Source of the DNA: Bacteroidia bacterium
GTDB lineage: Bacteria > Bacteroidota > Bacteroidia > Chitinophagales > UBA2359
Assembly (NCBI GenBank): GCA_030427245.1
Contig: JAUHXA010000013.1
Span: 54,054 to 118,053 of the forward strand
DNA length: 64,000 nt
Reading direction: 5' to 3'
The stretch's first letter is position 1, and every line of letters begins with the position of its first letter. Position numbers and translations under genes: made by a program. Under the pieces are notes generated by a model. It ran no database searches. It saw only the letters and a program-made list of their open reading frames with translations, and had not been told where the DNA came from. Below, piece by piece: positions 60,192 to 64,000 of this stretch.

Positions 60192-61490
60192 TTAACTTTT
60201 AATATTGTATTCCTTGATTTTTCGATACAAAGTCCGTTCAGATATACCCAAATCCGTTGCTGCATCCTTGCGTTTACCTCTATGTTTTTTGAGTGCCCTT
60301 TCAATCAACTCACGTTCCATTTCTTCAATTTTGAGCGATTCTTCTACGACTTCCGCAGGATTGTAATCATCCGTAGGATTGGTATTGGAATAAGGGCGAT
60401 CAAATTTTTTGACCACAATAGGGTTAGAGTCAGAAATTGTAGGATAGTTGATAGGAGAGGAGGGGCTTGGATTATAAGGCATAGGTGACTCATAGTTGTC
60501 CATTTTGGGAGGCAACATTCCAGAATTCGTAGACATTCCTCCATTTGTTCTCACCAACTGAATCATCAGACGTTTCAAATCCTGAATATCTTGCTGCATC
60601 TGCAAAATGACTTTGTAAAACACCTCTCTTTCCGACATATTTCCATATCCCTCATCCCCATATCCACCGCCACTTGACAACACAGGAAATCTGTTGAAAC
60701 TCTGAGAACTAGCAGGCAAAAAGCGAATCAATTGTTCGACATCTATGATTCGTTCGGTAGAAAGGACAGTAATTTGCTCCGCAATGTTTTTGAGTTCTCG
60801 AATATTTCCCCGCCAACGGTAATCTATTAAAACTTCCTTTGCTTCTTCGGTTAACTTAATGGGACTGATACGATTGTGTTCGGCAAAATCCACTGTAAAT
60901 TTGCGAAAGAGCTGGTAAATATCCTCTTTTCGCTCCCTAAGAGGTGGAATTGTTATCGGGACAGTATTGAGGCGATAATACAAATCCTCCCGAAATTTCC
61001 CTTTTCTCACTGCTTCCATCAAATCCACATTTGTTGCCGCAATGACCCGTACATCCGTCTTTTGTGGTTTTGAAGAGCCGACTTTGATAAACTCACCTGT
61101 CTCCAATACTCGCAACAATCGCTTTTGGGTTTCCATCGGCATTTCTCCGACTTCATCCAAAAATATCGTGCCGCCATTAACCGTTTCAAAATAGCCTTTT
61201 CGATTATCGGATGCACCTGTAAATGCCCCTTTTTCGTGTCCAAACAATTCCGAGTCAATCGTTCCCGAGGGAATCGCACCACAGTTGACCGCAATGAAGT
61301 CATTGTGTTTGCGCTTACTCAAACTGTGTATGACATGCGAAAATACCTCTTTCCCAACTCCACTTTCCCCCAGTATCAGAATACTTAGATCGGTCGGAGC
61401 TACTTGCATCGCTGTTTGCAGGGCATTGTTTAATCCCCTAGAATTGCCGATGATACCAAATCGTCTTTTTATTGCTTGAATGTCTTGCAT
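60192..61490 (-). CDS. Sigma-54-dependent transcriptional activator without receiver domain
   Basis: This 432-residue protein starts directly with the AAA+ domain after about 15 residues. Walker A is GESGVGKEVFSHVIHSLS. The sigma-54-contact loop is EKGAFTGASDNRKG, Walker B is GGTIFLDEVGEMP, and the arginine-rich FREDLYYRLNTVPITIPPLRERK follows. A long Pro/Ser/Asn-rich linker with MSEREVFYKVILQMQQDIQDLKRLM precedes a Fis-type HTH (LIERALKKHRGKRKDAATDLGISERTLYRKIKEY). It has no receiver or GAF domain, so it is probably controlled by protein binding or by its linker. In many Bacteroidota this gene follows miaB directly; here a DUF2075 gene lies between. Confidence 0.92.
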   Translation of the reverse strand: MQDIQAIKRRFGIIGNSRGLNNALQTAMQVAPTDLSILILGESGVGKEVFSHVIHSLSKRKHNDFIAVNCGAIPSGTIDSELFGHEKGAFTGASDNRKGYFETVNGGTIFLDEVGEMPMETQKRLLRVLETGEFIKVGSSKPQKTDVRVIAATNVDLMEAVRKGKFREDLYYRLNTVPITIPPLRERKEDIYQLFRKFTVDFAEHNRISPIKLTEEAKEVLIDYRWRGNIRELKNIAEQITVLSTERIIDVEQLIRFLPASSQSFNRFPVLSSGGGYGDEGYGNMSEREVFYKVILQMQQDIQDLKRLMIQLVRTNGGMSTNSGMLPPKMDNYESPMPYNPSPSSPINYPTISDSNPIVVKKFDRPYSNTNPTDDYNPAEVVEESLKIEEMERELIERALKKHRGKRKDAATDLGISERTLYRKIKEYNIKS

Positions 61491-61600
61491 GTTTATTGTT
61501 GGGTTTTGATTCTGTTGGATGGGAGAATCAAAAGTTTGTTTTTTAGAGTTGTCTGAAATAGAGTATTAGTTTTACCAAAATGAATTGATTAACCCTGAAA

Positions 61601-63604
61601 TTATGTTAAAGTTTTGAACGCCTTATTCAATATAGTATTGTCTATTGTGGTGATTCCAATATCTTTTAAATAGTTGAATGTTTCGTCATGAAATTCTTTA
61701 GGTCTTGTGTGGTCTATTTCAGATCCTTCAGGTAGATAAATCACCATACCTTGTCTACTTCTTGTCAAAAGAACCCTATAAGTATTCTTGAGATAGTCTT
61801 TATCTATTTCCTTATTGATGTTCATCCATTTTGTTCCCTTAAATGCTTGATGTCTCCATTTATTATTTCTAAGATGAAAGTTTGCTCCCCAAGCTAAACA
61901 GGCCCAATCAATTTCTAAACCTTGTATGTCGAATTCTGTTGCTACATCTTCAAGAAAATAGGAGGAGCGGATATCTTCACTTTGATTCAAAAACCAATTA
62001 GGTGCTGAAATTTCATTTTTGACATTGATTCCTAATGGTCTTAATCTTCTAGCACCTGAAGAGCTTATTAAACCTATTCTTTCTGATCCTTTTGCCTGAT
62101 TACGAAGCCACTTTTTTGCAGTATCTAAATCTCTTGTTAGACCTATAGGAAAGTCATTTTTAATCTCTTGGAATAAATCTTGTGCTTTTGATTTGTTGAG
62201 TTCTAATAGATGATAAATAAAACTTGAAAGCTTTTCAGATCTAAATGACCTTACCGATACAGAAAGATGTAATTCTTTTTCACTGAATCCATTAGATTCG
62301 ATAAAGTTTTTATAAATGCTTGATTTTAGATAGTTTGTGTTTTTTACTATCAAATTAGAGTAGTATATTTTCCAATCTTTGTATTTGTGGCTAAAAGTAC
62401 TTACCCATTCTTCTAGTCCTGCTTCACCTGTATTTATTTCTTGACCTCCACCAATTAGACATACAACAGTACACCAATCTTTATGCCGATTCATTACATT
62501 AATAAGAAACTCAGGCTCAGACATATCAAAATCTTCAATGCCTTTTTTGCGTTTCATAAAAGAGCTTACTTGTTTCTTTGTCCACGCTCTTTGGGCTTCG
62601 TCAAAAACAACAACCTTTTCTCTTGGAATATCCTCACTCTTCAAATATTCATCTCTAAAATGATGTATGTTCTGTATGAAAGCATTTGTTTTGCGTTCAG
62701 CATCTTTTTTCTTGAGCCTTATTCCTTCAATTTTTGCTTCCTTAATAGCATCTCTTGTTAAAGCTTCCCTTAGTACCTCAACCAAAGGTCCATTTCCTGA
62801 TAAAAATACTGCATGTTCGTCTTCATCTGTTTTCATTCTTTCATTAGCAATGTTCAGACCTGCTAATGTTTTCCCTGCTCCGGGAACTCCTGTGACAAAA
62901 CAAATCGATTTCTTTCTATTTATTTTTGAATATTCAATAATTCTATTCAGGCAATTGGTTGTTTTTGATAAATTTATAGCACCTGAATCGGATCGTGAAA
63001 TTTCTTTTACATTATGTCCTTTATATAAAGCTTGAGCTGCCTCAACAATTGTAGGGGTAGGTTTATAAGTAGAGGTTTCCCATTTTTCAATATCTATTTT
63101 ACTAATAGAGAAATCTAAAAACAAGCCTATAGTTTCTTTAATAGTTTGTTCATTACACTTAGCTACATCATCTAAAGCTTCAATTTCTTCTTTAAGATTA
63201 TCCACTTGTTCTGCATTGGTTGCCACCAAAACAGGAATTAACTTTAAATGATGACTTCCTTCATGAAAATTTTTTAAATCTAAGGTGTAATCTATTACTT
63301 GTTCTATAGCATTTTTCCCATAAGTATTTGAACCTACTTTAAACTCAATAACAAATAAAGTATTATCAATGATTACAATATTATCAACTCTTTTACCCAT
63401 CCTGGGAATAGCAAACTCAAAATAAATTTGACCATTTAATCCTTGTAATTGAGTTTTTAATATCTTAATTTGTTTAATCCAAGCATTCTTCTGTAAGTCT
63501 TCTAAAGTTCTATTGGTATGATTTAAACTTAGAGCACCTAAAATTGTATAATTATTTTCCGTAATAAAACCATCTATAGAATTAGAATAGTATGATCTTT
63601 TCAT
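61601..63604 (-). CDS. PD-(D/E)XK nuclease fused to DUF2075 helicase-like domain
   Basis: This 667-residue protein has a PD-(D/E)XK nuclease near the N-terminus: YFEFAIPRMGKRVDNIVI, then FVIEFKVG and AIEQVIDY, so Glu63, Asp74, Glu87, Lys89 and Gln102 fit the fold. The DUF2075 (superfamily 1 helicase-like) part has Walker A VTGVPGAGKTLAGLN near residue 240, Walker B VVVFDEAQRAW, a GGGQEINTGEAG motif and the late RVLLTRSRQGMVIYLP. It is soluble, AT-rich and unlike its neighbours in codon use. It interrupts the miaB to sigma-54 activator neighbourhood. A nucleic-acid-cutting, possibly antiphage, role is inferred from the architecture. Confidence 0.85.
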   Translation of the reverse strand: MKRSYYSNSIDGFITENNYTILGALSLNHTNRTLEDLQKNAWIKQIKILKTQLQGLNGQIYFEFAIPRMGKRVDNIVIIDNTLFVIEFKVGSNTYGKNAIEQVIDYTLDLKNFHEGSHHLKLIPVLVATNAEQVDNLKEEIEALDDVAKCNEQTIKETIGLFLDFSISKIDIEKWETSTYKPTPTIVEAAQALYKGHNVKEISRSDSGAINLSKTTNCLNRIIEYSKINRKKSICFVTGVPGAGKTLAGLNIANERMKTDEDEHAVFLSGNGPLVEVLREALTRDAIKEAKIEGIRLKKKDAERKTNAFIQNIHHFRDEYLKSEDIPREKVVVFDEAQRAWTKKQVSSFMKRKKGIEDFDMSEPEFLINVMNRHKDWCTVVCLIGGGQEINTGEAGLEEWVSTFSHKYKDWKIYYSNLIVKNTNYLKSSIYKNFIESNGFSEKELHLSVSVRSFRSEKLSSFIYHLLELNKSKAQDLFQEIKNDFPIGLTRDLDTAKKWLRNQAKGSERIGLISSSGARRLRPLGINVKNEISAPNWFLNQSEDIRSSYFLEDVATEFDIQGLEIDWACLAWGANFHLRNNKWRHQAFKGTKWMNINKEIDKDYLKNTYRVLLTRSRQGMVIYLPEGSEIDHTRPKEFHDETFNYLKDIGITTIDNTILNKAFKTLT

Positions 63605-63659
63605 TCGTTATGAAATTAAATTTGTGGGTGGTACGGGTATTTTAATAGCTTCTCTTAAT

Positions 63660-64000
63660 TTATGAAACAACCCTCCCCCTCATACTCGCCCCAGTACAAC
63701 TATCAATCAACACATTCACATACTCTCCAACCCGATAATCCTTCCTCGGAAAATTCACCATTTTATTCTGATCCGTCCGTCCACACAAATCAGCATCCGA
63801 GCGTTTAGAAGGCTTCTCAATCAATACTTTAAACACTTTACCCACATCCGCTTGATTGCGCTCCAAAGAATGGATTTGCTGCAAAGCGATAATTTCCTGC
63901 AACCTGCGTTTTTTCACCTTCAAAGGAATATCATCCTCATAACGTCTTGCAGCCAAAGTGCCAGGACGTTCCGAATACATAAACATATACGCCATTTCGT
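63660..64000 (-). CDS. miaB: MiaB, C-terminal part (partial)
   Basis: The frame is open through the right edge of the window and ends at 63660. The visible 113 residues match the end of the methylthiotransferase MiaB: AYMFMYSERPGTLAARRYEDDIP, then KKRRLQEIIALQQIHSLERN, and a TRAM domain (VFKVLIEKPSKRSDADLCGR to DSCTGASMRGRVV). MiaB adds a methylthio group to i6A37 in tRNA using a radical-SAM reaction; the catalytic clusters lie outside the window. About 55 bases separate it from the DUF2075 gene on the same strand, so read-through into that gene is possible. Confidence 0.9.
   Translation of the reverse strand, partial: EMAYMFMYSERPGTLAARRYEDDIPLKVKKRRLQEIIALQQIHSLERNQADVGKVFKVLIEKPSKRSDADLCGRTDQNKMVNFPRKDYRVGEYVNVLIDSCTGASMRGRVVS

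Overview
The window reads as chromosome of a free-living Bacteroidota. Supporting evidence: type IX secretion (T9SS) C-terminal sorting domains on at least four large proteins, a PorU2-type C25 protease next to a PorP/SprF protein, a TonB receptor with STN and carboxypeptidase-like N-terminal domains, ECF sigma genes, few Shine-Dalgarno sequences, and several TAnnTTTG promoter elements. Domain content suggests a Saprospiria- or Cytophagia-like organism, but I cannot name a genus. No rRNA, tRNA, IS transposase or CRISPR array was seen.

Layout. 1-3.9 kb: end of an unknown gene, a GAF-domain protein and a membrane-anchored coiled-coil protein. 3.9-7.2 kb: an AT-rich accessory patch bounded by two strong hairpins, holding a cN-I type 5'-nucleotidase and a DUF262/HNH (GmrSD-like) nuclease. 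7.2-12.8 kb: FadL-like outer-membrane protein, a MITE-like palindrome, a Tyr/Gly then Ser-rich secreted protein, and proS. 12.8-24.4 kb: two giant T9SS substrates. One has about 60 short repeats with a higher-order repeat. The other has three Ig-like modules each interrupted by a complete type-1 copper (cupredoxin) domain. 24.8-28.7 kb: DUF1800/DUF1501 pair (the DUF1501 protein has a Tat-like signal) and a lipoprotein. 28.8-38.6 kb: a PARG, an ECF sigma gene with a membrane/outer-membrane-barrel partner, an L,D-transpeptidase, a TonB receptor, a flavin monooxygenase and a DinB protein. 38.8-48.4 kb: a 14-blade propeller histidine kinase, an ABC-F protein, trpC with its own attenuator, an acyltransferase, a second sigma factor and trhO. 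48.4-64 kb: TIR-STAND gene, clpB, porU2, porP/sprF, a sigma-54 activator, a nuclease-helicase (DUF2075) gene, and the end of miaB.

Best finds. (i) A trp attenuator upstream of trpC: a 32-codon leader ORF with tandem Trp codons, a mutually exclusive set of pairing segments and a U-tailed terminator. (ii) Cupredoxin domains nested inside Ig-like repeats of a T9SS adhesin, with Cu ligands intact in all three copies. (iii) A Tat-like DUF1501 protein that also seems to carry a T9SS-type tail, next to a DUF1800 partner without a signal. (iv) A sigma-linked protein joining an inner-membrane helix to an outer-membrane barrel. Three AT-rich genes of defence-type architecture (DUF262-HNH, TIR-STAND, PD-(D/E)XK-DUF2075) are scattered as singletons. 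I did not find a convincing multi-gene novel defence operon.
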